A stretch of 64,000 nucleotides of DNA, taken from Archangium lipolyticum (GTDB lineage Bacteria > Myxococcota > Myxococcia > Myxococcales > Myxococcaceae). Positions within the stretch are counted from its first letter, which is position 1; every line of letters begins with the position of its first letter. Position numbers and translations under genes: made by a program. Of the stretch, positions 54,413-63,574 are shown in pieces. The notes below the pieces were generated by a model. That model saw only the letters and a list, made by a program, of their open reading frames with translations. It did no database searches and was not told the origin of the DNA. Location of the stretch: positions 205,684 through 269,683 of the forward strand of contig NZ_JANKBZ010000014.1 in NCBI RefSeq assembly GCF_024623785.1. Reading direction: 5' to 3'.

Positions 54413-55411
54413 TCAGGCCCGGGGCAGGATCACGCTGAACGTCGTGCCCTGCCCCTTCTTCGACTCCACCGAGAGCCCGCCGCCATGCAGCCGCGCCAGC
54501 TCCGAGGCGATGTAGAGCCCCAGCCCTTCTCCTGTCCGGAAGGGCTCGAAGAGCTGTCGCAGCTCCTCGTCCGAGATGCCCGGGCCCCGATCCTTCACGC
54601 GCACCGTCGCCAACGACGGCGTGGCCTCCAGCTCCACCCGCACCTCTCCGCCGTGCCGGCTCGCATGGTTCAGCAGCACGTCCAGCACCTGCCGCATCCG
54701 CGCCAGATCGAACCGCAGCTCCACCGGCCCCGGCGGCACGTCCAGCACCCACCGCACCTGGGGATGGGCCTGCTTCCAGGCCTCCAGCTCTCCGCGCAGG
54801 TGCACCCCCAGATCCGCCAAGACCGGCTCGAGCGTCACCGTCCGGGCCGCCAGGGCCGTCACCTCGTGGAAGTCCCGCGTCAGCGTCTCCAGGGCCTTCA
54901 ACTGGGCCCCGAGCGTCTCCAACGCCCCACCGTCCGCTCTTCCCTCCGCGCGCAGCCGCTCCACCTGCGCTCGCGCGGTGGACAGCGGTCCCTCGAAGCC
55001 GCGCGCCACCCAGTTGCCCAGCACCTCCACCGCCGACGGTCCCTCCAGCGCCTTCGGACGCGGCGCCTCCGCCAGGGCCTGGCGGATCAACGCCTCGAAG
55101 TCCGTGATCTCGAAGGGCTTGTGCAGGAAGGCATGTGCCTCGGGCGCACCATGCGGCAGCACCGCGCTCAACAGGATGATGGGCACATGGCCCAGCACCT
55201 CGTCGCTCTTCAGCTTGCGGCACAGCTCCAGACCACTCAGCCGCGGCATCATGTGGTCCGTGACCACCAGGTTCGGACGGCGCGCCCGCGCGAGATTCCA
55301 TGCTTCCTCGCCGTCGCGCGCCTGGATCACATCGTGTCCCAGATCCTCGACGACCTGACTCAACACCTCGAGCACCGCGGGCTCATCGTCCGCTACCAGG
55401 ACGAGACTCAT
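54413..55411 (-). CDS. Receiver domain fused to a histidine-kinase-type ATPase
   Basis: 332 residues from the ATG at 55411. An N-terminal receiver with VADDEPAVLE, the phospho-acceptor Asp in VVTDHMMP and the switch Lys in LHKPFEI. The C-terminal ATPase has VLLNHASRHGG and GLGLYIASELAR. Between them the H-box should read like AHExxNPL but here it is LGNWVARGFEGPLS, with Phe in place of His. It may not autophosphorylate normally. Divergent from htrA. Confidence 0.8.
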   Translation of the reverse strand: MSLVLVADDEPAVLEVLSQVVEDLGHDVIQARDGEEAWNLARARRPNLVVTDHMMPRLSGLELCRKLKSDEVLGHVPIILLSAVLPHGAPEAHAFLHKPFEITDFEALIRQALAEAPRPKALEGPSAVEVLGNWVARGFEGPLSTARAQVERLRAEGRADGGALETLGAQLKALETLTRDFHEVTALAARTVTLEPVLADLGVHLRGELEAWKQAHPQVRWVLDVPPGPVELRFDLARMRQVLDVLLNHASRHGGEVRVELEATPSLATVRVKDRGPGISDEELRQLFEPFRTGEGLGLYIASELARLHGGGLSVESKKGQGTTFSVILPRA

Positions 55412-55542
55412 GGGCTCATTCCACTCACCCCTGTCCGGAAACGTCCAGTGCGCTCTCCGGGAATGTCGGAAGGCTTGCGCGGTTCCCGACAATCAGGGCG
55501 TCTCTCACCCGACACCGCATCCGCGCAGAGGGAGGATTCGAC

Positions 55543-56862
55543 GTGAAGCACCAGACCATCCGATGGGGACTGACACTCGCGGTGCTGCTGGCTTTCACTG
55601 GTGGCACCAACGCCCGGGCCGATGCCGCCCGGCGGCGCAATGAAGTCGTGGAGGTGGTCCAAAAGGTCTCTCCAGCGGTCGTCTTCATCGGCACCGAGCA
55701 GGAGGTGGAGTCGCCCTTCCGCGGCCGCCGCTCGATGATCGAGGAGTTCTTCGGCGCGCCCCCGCAGGCGCAGCGCCAGCAGGGCCTGGGCAGCGGCGTC
55801 ATCGTGGACCCCAACGGCACCATCGTCACCAATGACCACGTCATCCGCGGCGCCTCGGCCATCCACGTGGTGCTGGCCGACGGACGCGAGTTGGAGGCCG
55901 AGGTCATCGGCAGCGACGCCAACAACGACCTGGCCGTGCTCAAGGTCAGCTCCAAGCAGCCGCTGCCCGCCGCGAAGCTGGGCACCAGCTCGGATCTGAT
56001 GATCGGCGAGACGGTCGTCGCCATCGGCAGCCCCTTCGGCCTGAGCAAGACGGTGACGTCGGGCGTGGTGAGCGCCACGGGCCGCACCTTCAAGGCGGAC
56101 GGACGCACCTACAACGACTTCATCCAGACGGACGCGGCCATCAACCCGGGCAACTCGGGCGGGCCGCTGCTCAACGTGGACGGAGACGTCATCGGCATCA
56201 ACACCGCCATCTTCGCCAGCGCCCAGGGCATCGGCTTCGCCATCCCCGCGGACAAGGTGCGGCGGATCATGGACGAGCTCACCCGCTTCGGGAAGGTGCG
56301 CCCGGCCTGGGTGGGCATCGAGGCGCAGGATCTGTCGCCGAGGCTCGCCCGGCAGCTCGGGTGGGACCGCACCTACGGCGCCGTCGTCAGCGACGTGGAG
56401 CCGGGCAGCCCCGCCGACCAGGCGGGCATCCGCCGCGGCGACGTGCTGGCCGAGATGGGCGGCTCGCGCGTCTCCGACGCCGAGGACTACGTCACCCGCG
56501 CCCGGGGCTACCCCGCCCGCGCCGCCTTCCCGCTCGTCATCTTCCGCGAGGGCGGCCAGCGCACCCTCCAGGTCACCCCCGTGGAGTTCCCGCCGCAGCT
56601 CATCGAGGCCCTCGCGTGGAACAGGCTGGGACTGAGGGTGAAGCCGGTGCGCGGCGGCATGTCCGTCCAGTCCGTGCGCCCCGGCTCGGCGGCCGCCGAG
56701 GTGGGGCTGGAGCCGGGAGACCTGATCGCCCGCGTCAACAACCAGCCGGTCGCCGAGCCGGCCTCCTTCCAGGAGGCCCTGCTGAGCGCCCGGGGTTCGC
56801 GCAGCGTGCTGCTGCTCGTGCGGCGCGGACGTTACGGATACCACGTCACCCTGCCCTTCTAG
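55543..56862 (+). CDS. HtrA/DegP-type periplasmic serine protease
   Basis: 439 residues from a GTG with GGAGG seven bases upstream. Signal peptide to about NARA (residue 25). Trypsin-like triad His99 (TNDHV), Asp129 (NNDLAV), Ser205 (NPGNSGGPLL). Two PDZ domains follow (about 255-345 and 355-435). It degrades or refolds damaged envelope proteins. The following gene is a PEGA pseudokinase 51 bases on. Confidence 0.92.
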   Translation: MKHQTIRWGLTLAVLLAFTGGTNARADAARRRNEVVEVVQKVSPAVVFIGTEQEVESPFRGRRSMIEEFFGAPPQAQRQQGLGSGVIVDPNGTIVTNDHVIRGASAIHVVLADGRELEAEVIGSDANNDLAVLKVSSKQPLPAAKLGTSSDLMIGETVVAIGSPFGLSKTVTSGVVSATGRTFKADGRTYNDFIQTDAAINPGNSGGPLLNVDGDVIGINTAIFASAQGIGFAIPADKVRRIMDELTRFGKVRPAWVGIEAQDLSPRLARQLGWDRTYGAVVSDVEPGSPADQAGIRRGDVLAEMGGSRVSDAEDYVTRARGYPARAAFPLVIFREGGQRTLQVTPVEFPPQLIEALAWNRLGLRVKPVRGGMSVQSVRPGSAAAEVGLEPGDLIARVNNQPVAEPASFQEALLSARGSRSVLLLVRRGRYGYHVTLPF

Positions 56863-56913
56863 ACAGGGGGGAACTGGCGATCCCCGGGCCGGGGCCTCTA
56901 GCATGGGGCTCCA

Positions 56914-58995
56914 ATGAGTCTGGTTCGCTATCAGCCCCTTGGCCCGCTCCTGGCGGGCGAGGGTTCCCGCGCATTCCTGGGCCTGGCGCTCGACACGGGC
57001 GCCCCGCCCCGTCCGGTGGTGTTGGTGTGGGCTCCGCCCGAGGTCGCGAGGGATCCCGATCTGACGGCGGGGCTGCAGCGGGAGACGCAGCGCGCCGCCG
57101 TCCTCGATCACCCCAACATCCTGCGTGTCCACGGACTGGTGACGCTGGAGGCCGGGCTCGCCCGCGTCACCGAGTTCGCCGATGGCGAGTCGCTGCGCCG
57201 GCTGTTGGAGGTGCGCCCGCGCATTCCCCCCGCCTTCGCCGCGCTCATCGCCTCGGACGTGGCCATGGGTGCCCACTACGCGCACCTGGCCGGCAACGAC
57301 GACGGCACCGCGCTCGTGCACGGAGACCTGCGCCCGGAAACCGTGATGGTCTCCTTCAACGGCGTGTGCAAGGTGACGGGCTATGGGGCCTTGAGCGTCG
57401 CTCCCCGCGAGCGTAACGGCCGCCGCGTGCGCAACCGCCGCAACTACAGCGCCCCCGAGCAGCTCATGGGCGGCCGCGAGGCCGTCACCGCGCGCACCGA
57501 CGTGTTCCTCCTGGGCCTGCTGCTCTACGAGTGCCTCACGGGGCGCATGCCCTTCCAGGACACGCCGGACGCCGATCAGGCCACCATCTCCCGGCAGCTC
57601 CCGCCCCTGCCCTCCGACATCCCCAAGCCCCTGGCCGAGGTGGTCCGCACCGCCACCGCCAAGCGCGCCAATGATCGGTATGCCACCGCCCTCGAGTTCC
57701 GTGAGGCCGTGGTGGCAGCCGTCCAGGGGCTCCCCTCCGCGGAGACCTTCGCGGAGTTCCTCGCCCAGCTCTTCCCGCCCGACCGCGATGCACGCGCCAC
57801 CCGGCGCCAGATGTTGGAGATCGGCCTGGCGGAGGCGTCCCGGAGGCTCTCCGGCGCGGGGATGCCGATCGTTCAGCCCGCGCCTCCTCCTCCCGCGTAC
57901 CCCGCGACCCGCCCCATCTCCGTCAGCGTCCCTCCCGTGGAGTCCCCCGAGCCCCTGGAGTCGGACGACATTCCGGTGGACATCGCCCTCCAGGACGAGG
58001 ACGCGGATGCCATCGACTCGGTGATGGAGCTCACCGGCCGGCACTCACGTCCCGGGATCGCCCGTCCGCTCTCACGCGAGGAGCCCACCCCACCGCTCCG
58101 CGAGCCGATCCGCCCCCTGCCCCTGGATGAGCCGAAGCCGAAACCCAAGGCCCTGCTGGAGGACGACGAGCTCCCACGCCCGAACCCGAAGCGGCGCTCG
58201 CGCGTCCCACTGATGGTGGGAGCGCTGGCCGCCACCGCCGCCGCCGCCACGGGGGGCCTCTTCCTGTGGAACGAGCGCCAGCAGGCCGCCCGGCCCGCGG
58301 ACCCGGGCGTGGTGCCCGTGGCCGCCACGCCTCCCGCGGCCCCCGCCCCAGCGAACGCGGACGGGCTCGCGGCCTCAGCGGGAACCACTGGCTCGTCCCC
58401 CGCCAGCGCACAGCCCGCGCCGACGGAGGATGGTGGTGCGAGCCCGGCAACGGCCTCGTCCGTGGTGGCCGCGGGAGGTCCGCCACCCGCCGCGCCGGCG
58501 GGAGCCGTGGTGCCCGTCTCGGGTACGGCCTCCGCGCCTCCTCCATCCTCCGGGAACACGGACACACCCGAAGCGCCCTCGACCGCGCAGCCCGCGGTGA
58601 CCACCCGGCTGCAGCTCTTCGTGCTGCCACCCGTGGACGTGTCACTCGATGGCAAGCGGCTCGGCCGGACACCGATGGCGGTGCCGCTCGCGCCCGGCGC
58701 GTACACGTTGGAGCTGAGCAACCCGGCCAAGGGGGTGCGGACGACGCGCGCCATCACCGTGCGCCCCGAGGGCACGACGATCCAACGCTTCCTCCTGGGC
58801 AGGGGCACCGTGCAGGTGCGGGCCCCGGCGGGCTCACGCATCTTCCTCGATGGCCGCAAGGTGGGTCCGAAGCTCTCGCTGTTCGAGGGCGAGCACCAGC
58901 TCGTCGTCACCACCGGCAAGGATCGCTGGGAGAAGTCCTTCCGGCTGGAGCCCCGGCAAAAAGTCACATTCGACGTGGAATATCAGAAGCCATGA
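56914..58995 (+). CDS. Predicted PEGA-domain pseudokinase
   Basis: 693 residues. A protein-kinase fold covers 1-300, then a Pro-rich linker, one membrane helix (about 428-448) and two PEGA repeats outside the cell. The key catalytic residues are changed: no Lys in the VAIK strand (VVLVWAPPE), HGDLRPET with Thr for the metal-binding Asn, and GYG in place of DFG. It still has SAPEQ and the C-lobe. It is probably a binding or scaffold protein rather than an active kinase. It overlaps the next gene by four bases. Confidence 0.83.
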   Translation: MSLVRYQPLGPLLAGEGSRAFLGLALDTGAPPRPVVLVWAPPEVARDPDLTAGLQRETQRAAVLDHPNILRVHGLVTLEAGLARVTEFADGESLRRLLEVRPRIPPAFAALIASDVAMGAHYAHLAGNDDGTALVHGDLRPETVMVSFNGVCKVTGYGALSVAPRERNGRRVRNRRNYSAPEQLMGGREAVTARTDVFLLGLLLYECLTGRMPFQDTPDADQATISRQLPPLPSDIPKPLAEVVRTATAKRANDRYATALEFREAVVAAVQGLPSAETFAEFLAQLFPPDRDARATRRQMLEIGLAEASRRLSGAGMPIVQPAPPPPAYPATRPISVSVPPVESPEPLESDDIPVDIALQDEDADAIDSVMELTGRHSRPGIARPLSREEPTPPLREPIRPLPLDEPKPKPKALLEDDELPRPNPKRRSRVPLMVGALAATAAAATGGLFLWNERQQAARPADPGVVPVAATPPAAPAPANADGLAASAGTTGSSPASAQPAPTEDGGASPATASSVVAAGGPPPAAPAGAVVPVSGTASAPPPSSGNTDTPEAPSTAQPAVTTRLQLFVLPPVDVSLDGKRLGRTPMAVPLAPGAYTLELSNPAKGVRTTRAITVRPEGTTIQRFLLGRGTVQVRAPAGSRIFLDGRKVGPKLSLFEGEHQLVVTTGKDRWEKSFRLEPRQKVTFDVEYQKP

Positions 58996-59690
58996 AGACC
59001 CTGATGGGAACGCTGTGTCTGGCCACGCTGCTGACGGTGACGTCCGCGCGGGCCCAGGAGACCCAGACGCCGGTGGCGGAGACCCAGTCCGTCACCGAGT
59101 CCGGTCCGAACCGGCTGCAAGGCGTGGGAGACGTCGACATCCGCGCGACGCTCAACGCGGACATCATCCTGGCCTTCGTCAACCTGGGCGTGGGAGCGGA
59201 CCTGGGCCTGCTGAAGCTGGGCCCCGGCGTGCTCGCGGTGGGCGGTGAGCTCGAGGTGGGCGCTTGCGTCACCCCCTGCCTCGCGCTCAACCTGGCCACC
59301 GGCTACAGCTTCAGCCACCTGTTCTACTCGCCGCACGCGCGGGCCACCTACCACTTCGTCCCGGAGAAGGCGTCGGGACTGGAGAAGGTGGACCTCTACG
59401 GGCTGGTGCTCGCGGGCATCACCTACACCACCACGAGCGTGACCGGTGACGGTGCCGGCACGCCCTTCGAGTACAAGGGCCACGACGTGAGCCCCTCGGT
59501 GGGCCTGGGCGTCGGCGGCAAGTACTTCCTCCAGGACAACCTCTTCCTCGGGGCCGAGGGCCGCCTGCGCCTGTCTTCCGGCCAGTACAACTACACCGTC
59601 CGGGCGGGCAACGTGACCCTCTCCGACAGCCAGTCCACCTGGAGCATGAGCGGCTTCAACGTGCAGCTCTTCGCCGGCCTCCGCCTCTGA
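58992..59690 (+). CDS. Exported beta-barrel-like protein coupled to the pseudokinase
   Basis: 232 residues. The signal peptide ends ARAQ. The rest alternates Gly and aromatic residues and ends in FAGLRL, as in small outer-membrane barrels. Its ATG overlaps the pseudokinase stop, so the two are made together. No family recognised. Confidence 0.68.
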   Translation: MKTLMGTLCLATLLTVTSARAQETQTPVAETQSVTESGPNRLQGVGDVDIRATLNADIILAFVNLGVGADLGLLKLGPGVLAVGGELEVGACVTPCLALNLATGYSFSHLFYSPHARATYHFVPEKASGLEKVDLYGLVLAGITYTTTSVTGDGAGTPFEYKGHDVSPSVGLGVGGKYFLQDNLFLGAEGRLRLSSGQYNYTVRAGNVTLSDSQSTWSMSGFNVQLFAGLRL

Positions 59691-59798
59691 GCGATCGCCC
59701 ATCCTTGCTCCTAAAGGCGTACAGACGCGACCGACCTCACGGGGCATCCTGCCGCCCAGGCACTGGAACGAATCCCAGATGCCCCGGAGGTGCCCACC

Positions 59799-60158
59799 AT
59801 GCACGGCGAAGCTCTTTCCCCCGCTCCCATCCGTCGGTTTCCGGTCCTGCTCCTCATGTGCTCGCTGGTGCTGCCAGGTTCTCTTGGCTGTGCCAGCAGC
59901 ACTCCCCCGCCCCAGGCGTTCAGCACCACCCGTGACAGGCTCGCGGAGTTGGTCAAGACACTCTTCGTGCTGCGCCGCGACGGCTACCTCGCGGAGGCGC
60001 TCAGCGGCAGACCCGTGCAGTGCGTGGGGCCGGTGGAGGTTCGAGACGGAGGACTGCGGGCGGGCACCTTCGAGGTAGACAATTTCTACAGGCGCGATGG
60101 CAACCAGCGGTGGCAGCGCGTGGAGATGCCCGCCTCCTCTGCCTCCGCCAGCAGGTGA
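59799..60158 (+). CDS. Orphan lipoprotein related to the HNH-toxin N-terminal region
   Basis: 119 residues with GGAGG eight bases before the ATG and a lipobox (SLGC, Cys31). Residues 57-102 (VLRRDGYLA, CVGPVEVRDG, RAGTFEVDNFY) align with toxin residues 148-191 at 7675-9066 (VLRPDGYLA, KVGPVEWRDD, RAGPFALGRFY). The rest of the toxin, including the nuclease, is missing. Either a decayed toxin or a short decoy. No immunity gene follows. Confidence 0.65.
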   Translation: MHGEALSPAPIRRFPVLLLMCSLVLPGSLGCASSTPPPQAFSTTRDRLAELVKTLFVLRRDGYLAEALSGRPVQCVGPVEVRDGGLRAGTFEVDNFYRRDGNQRWQRVEMPASSASASR

Positions 60159-60323
60159 CGTCCCCGCTGCTCCCATTCCAGGAAGGCGAGCGTCCACAAT
60201 CCACCACCCCGTGCGCGGGGAGAAGCGCCGGGGATCGGAGGGTCTTCATACTCCTTTGGAGGTAGGGACAGCGGAGGCCCGGGGGGCTACATTGGACGAG
60301 GGGCCCAAGAGAAAGGCGCGAGG

Positions 60324-61430
60324 ATGACGCTGGATTGGGAACGAATGAAGCCACGGGAGCGCCTGCTCGTCGGCAGGTTGATGGAGGCTTTGATCCATTC
60401 CCGGACCCTGCAGGAACTGGTCAACAGCACCGAGGAGTTCCTGCTCCAGCTGGTCTCGGCGGATTGCATGGCGCTCTGCGCATCCAGGCTCGGACAACCC
60501 AACCTGGACGACTGGTTGGTGGCGAAGATGCCCTCCGTGTACTTCGCCCATTACGCGGACTGGAAGAAAGAGGACGTCATCCGCGCCGCCAACCTGGAAC
60601 ACCGCAACATCGTCTTGCGTGATTTGGACATCATCACGCGCGAGACGCTGGAATCCAGCTTCGTCTACCGGCTCGGTCAAGACATGGGCGTTCCACTCGA
60701 GCAGGTCATGTCGGTCTATCTGACCCAGGCGGGATGGGAGGGAAACGGAGGACTCAGCGTGTACCGGATGAAGCGCTGGCCCTTTTCCGACCGCGAGCGG
60801 TACATCCTCCAGCAGATCACCCCGATGCTCGCGAAAGCCATCCAGAAATGCCGGGTGTTCGTGGAGCGTGAGCTGATGGACAACCTCCTGGAGGTACAGC
60901 CGGATGGCCAGAAACCGGCGTTCCTGGTGCTGACTTCCACCGGCGAGGAGGTGAAGAGAACGGGTCCTGTGTCCGACCTGCTCGGTAAATGGTTCTCGCC
61001 GAAGGAGTGTGCCCAATCGGGGTTGCCTCGTGTGCTCCTGGACAAGCTGACCGCATTGATGCGGGACGCGGGCAATCTCGAGACAGGGACGGACCTCTGG
61101 GAACGAAAGGTCGAGGGAGAGACCTTGAGGGTGACGTTCGTCCAGTTGCCGCACGTGGATGGCCACCAATACTGGCAATTGCGATTCCAGGAGGTGATTC
61201 ACCCCTATCTCACCTCATGGCTCGAGAAGTTGACCCCCAAGGAAGCCGAGATCGCGAACCTCCTGGCTCAGGGCTTGTCCGACAAGGACATCGCCAACAA
61301 GGCCAACAAAGAGCTTGGGACCGTGAAGAAACAATTGGGGAGTATCTATCAGAAGCTCAAGGCCGATGGCGTCAGGGGCAGAACCGAGTTCATCGCCCTC
61401 GCCTTGCGTCCGAGAAAGAAGAAGAGCTGA
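60324..61430 (+). CDS. LuxR-type transcriptional regulator
   Basis: 368 residues. The C-terminal GerE helix-turn-helix is LTPKEAEIANLLAQGLSDKD and GTVKKQLGSIYQKLK. The N-terminal about 250 residues are GAF/PAS-like but unclear. It should bind DNA and sense an unknown signal. It precedes the hypothetical gene by 19 bases on the same strand. Confidence 0.83.
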   Translation: MTLDWERMKPRERLLVGRLMEALIHSRTLQELVNSTEEFLLQLVSADCMALCASRLGQPNLDDWLVAKMPSVYFAHYADWKKEDVIRAANLEHRNIVLRDLDIITRETLESSFVYRLGQDMGVPLEQVMSVYLTQAGWEGNGGLSVYRMKRWPFSDRERYILQQITPMLAKAIQKCRVFVERELMDNLLEVQPDGQKPAFLVLTSTGEEVKRTGPVSDLLGKWFSPKECAQSGLPRVLLDKLTALMRDAGNLETGTDLWERKVEGETLRVTFVQLPHVDGHQYWQLRFQEVIHPYLTSWLEKLTPKEAEIANLLAQGLSDKDIANKANKELGTVKKQLGSIYQKLKADGVRGRTEFIALALRPRKKKS

Positions 61431-61449
61431 TCCGGGTTAGGCTCCAGGC

Positions 61450-62397
61450 ATGGCCGAGTGCCCCGTTACCCCTGCCCCACCACCCACCGCCGCCGCGCTG
61501 GAGCCTTCCGATCCACTCCTGGCCCTCAACGAGGCCTTCCGTGGCGCCTACGCCGCGCGCCGCGAGGCCGTGCTCGCCAGCATGGGCCCGGTCATCGCCC
61601 AGATCGACGACCTGCTCATCCTCCGGAGGGGAGGCCAGCGCTTCGAGGGCCCCGCGCGCACCCGGCGCTACCACGAGCTCAAGGCCATCAACCACCTTCC
61701 CCTCGCCCTCCACGTGCTCCTGTCGGGCGTCCGCGGCGCGCTCGACGAGGCCACGCGGGACCGGCTCATCGAACTCCGGCGGCTCATCACCACGGCGGCG
61801 GCCAGCCTGGAACACCGTGGCTTCACCCCGGAGTCCCTCGCACGCCAGCACCGCATCCTGGACGCCTCGCTCGCGCTGCTCGAGCAGGTGCTCGCCGGCA
61901 ACCGCGTCGCGCCCGAGGCCCTCTCCGCCTTCACCCGCGCACGGGTCGAGGATCTCATGCGCAACTCGGAGGACGCGGCACGCGACCAGCTCGAGACCAT
62001 GCATGCCACGGTCGAGGCCTGGAAGCAGCAGATGACTCCGGAGGAGCGTGCCCGGCTGCGCGCGGTGGTCGCGGCCTCGCACATGTCCCGGCCCGGAAAC
62101 GTGGCCCTGCAATACTTCTCCGTCGCCCTGGGAGAGACGTGGGAGGGCCGCTTCGACCAGGAGGACCTTCAGCCGGGCAAGCGCGTCCTGGCGGCCGAGA
62201 CAGCCTTCGACGAAGCGGCGGCCTTCGAGTTGCTCGCCACCCACGCACTCGATGCCAGCGTGGGCGACCGCTTCTTCGGCGATGAGATACGGCTGGAGCG
62301 AGACGTGCTCGCGGACGCGGCGGAGCGGATCCTCGCCCGCATGTTCCACAAGGAGCCCGAGCCGCCACGAACCCCTGGCGGCTCGAACGGGACGTAG
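61450..62397 (+). CDS. Hypothetical helical protein
   Basis: 315 residues, soluble, Ala/Arg/Glu-rich, mainly helical, without any recognised motif. Close to the LuxR gene upstream and possibly in its transcript. No function proposed. Confidence 0.6.
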   Translation: MAECPVTPAPPPTAAALEPSDPLLALNEAFRGAYAARREAVLASMGPVIAQIDDLLILRRGGQRFEGPARTRRYHELKAINHLPLALHVLLSGVRGALDEATRDRLIELRRLITTAAASLEHRGFTPESLARQHRILDASLALLEQVLAGNRVAPEALSAFTRARVEDLMRNSEDAARDQLETMHATVEAWKQQMTPEERARLRAVVAASHMSRPGNVALQYFSVALGETWEGRFDQEDLQPGKRVLAAETAFDEAAAFELLATHALDASVGDRFFGDEIRLERDVLADAAERILARMFHKEPEPPRTPGGSNGT

Positions 62398-62589
62398 CTC
62401 AGCCCTGCACCCGAACCACGGAGCTGACGAAGAGACACGGCGCCGGAAATGGGAATGGGCTCCAGGCCACGCATCCGCGCCATCCCATTGGAAATCCGCC
62501 AACCCGTTGTCCAACCAGCTGACGCATGGACCATGTGCCGGTAGAGCGGAGGCATAACGCAGAGAACTCCAGACGAAAGGACGTATCCC

Positions 62590-63174
62590 GTGCCGTTCAC
62601 CCTCCCCGACCTGCCCTACAAGAAGGATGCTCTCGCCCCTCACATCAGCGCGGAGACGCTCGAGTACCACCACGGCAAGCACCACGCCGCGTACGTGACG
62701 AACCTGAACAAGCTGCTCGAAGGCAAGCCCGAGGCGAGCCAGTCGCTGGAGCAGGTCATCCTCGGCAGCGAGGGAGCCGTCTTCAACAACGCCGCCCAGG
62801 TGTGGAACCACACGTTCTACTGGCATTGCATGAAGCCGAACGGGGGTGGGCGCCCGACGGGTGAGCTCGCGGAGGCCATCACGCGCGACTTCGGCTCGTT
62901 CGAGCGCTTCCGCGAGGAGTTCGCGAACGCCGCCGCCACGCAGTTCGGCTCGGGCTGGGCCTGGCTCGTGCTCGAGAAGGGCAAGCTCGCGGTGACCAAG
63001 ACGGGCAACGCGGATCTGCCGCTCAAGCATGGCCAGAAGGCGCTGCTGACCATCGACGTGTGGGAGCATGCGTACTACGTGGACTTCCGCAACGCCCGCC
63101 CGAAGTACATCGACACGTTCCTCGAGAAGCTCGTGAACTGGGACTTCGTCCTCCAGAACCTCACGGGGCGCTGA
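62590..63174 (+). CDS. sodB: Iron superoxide dismutase
   Basis: 194 residues from a GTG with AAGGA upstream. Metal ligands: His27 (YHHGKHH), His74 (WNHTFYW), Asp156 and His160 (DVWEHAYY). Gln70 in AAQVWNH favours the iron form. It detoxifies superoxide in the cytosol. A tRNA 3'-end fragment follows 14 bases past the stop. Confidence 0.93.
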   Translation: MPFTLPDLPYKKDALAPHISAETLEYHHGKHHAAYVTNLNKLLEGKPEASQSLEQVILGSEGAVFNNAAQVWNHTFYWHCMKPNGGGRPTGELAEAITRDFGSFERFREEFANAAATQFGSGWAWLVLEKGKLAVTKTGNADLPLKHGQKALLTIDVWEHAYYVDFRNARPKYIDTFLEKLVNWDFVLQNLTGR

Positions 63175-63188
63175 GTCGAAGCACGGCG

Positions 63189-63213
63189 GCGGGTTCGATT
63201 CCCGCCGCCCCCA
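63189..63213 (+). other. tRNA 3'-end fragment (T arm and acceptor strand)
   Basis: GCGGG, TTCGATT, CCCGC form a T arm, followed by CGCCCCC and A, like the 3' end of a tRNA whose 5' half is absent. Position 70 would be C, not U, so it is not from tRNA-Ala or tmRNA. The complete tRNA is not in the window. It looks like an attachment-site relic. Confidence 0.6.
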
Positions 63214-63221
63214 CTCTTCAG

Positions 63222-63260
63222 GGCTCCAGGTTCTCCGGAATCTGGGGCCTTTTGTTTTTC
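63222..63260 (+). terminator. Intrinsic terminator after the tRNA fragment
   Basis: GGCTCCAG/CTGGGGCC stem (one G-T pair) with a 12-base loop that can pair further, then TTTTGTTTTT. It could also end sodB transcripts. Confidence 0.75.
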
Positions 63261-63574
63261 CGGAGCAGGACATGGGCCAGGGAGTCCGTTCGAGTTTCGA
63301 CCTTACCCATTTTTCTGAGGCCCGAGGGTGCAGGCTCGGGCAGTAGGTGAGAACGACGAGCATTCACTGCGAGACCACTCCTCAACGCCCCAAATGCGCC
63401 GCCGAACGCGCCTTCTTGGAGGTCCCCACTCCATGGGGTTGGCGCGGTCTTAACGTACCTGGGAAGTCGCTCCAGGCCCAGAACGCCACCCGCAAAAGAA
63501 AACGGCGCTCGTCCATGGCTGAGGCGAGCGCCGCAGGGTAAGGCGGAGCGACGGTGACTTGCCTTGGCGGGTGC
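63261..63574. other. Gap without a supported gene
   Basis: Lower-quality frames only, no recognisable domain. Nothing else visible. Confidence 0.4.

Noticed and set aside
55408..58044. A very long open frame opposite htrA and the pseudokinase
   Set aside because: It has no recognisable domain and lies entirely antisense to well-supported genes; such frames are common at this GC.
63189..63213. The tRNA-like fragment as the 3' end of tmRNA (ssrA)
   Set aside because: The acceptor strand lacks the U at position 70 needed for alanine charging of tmRNA, and no 5' half or tag frame is seen.
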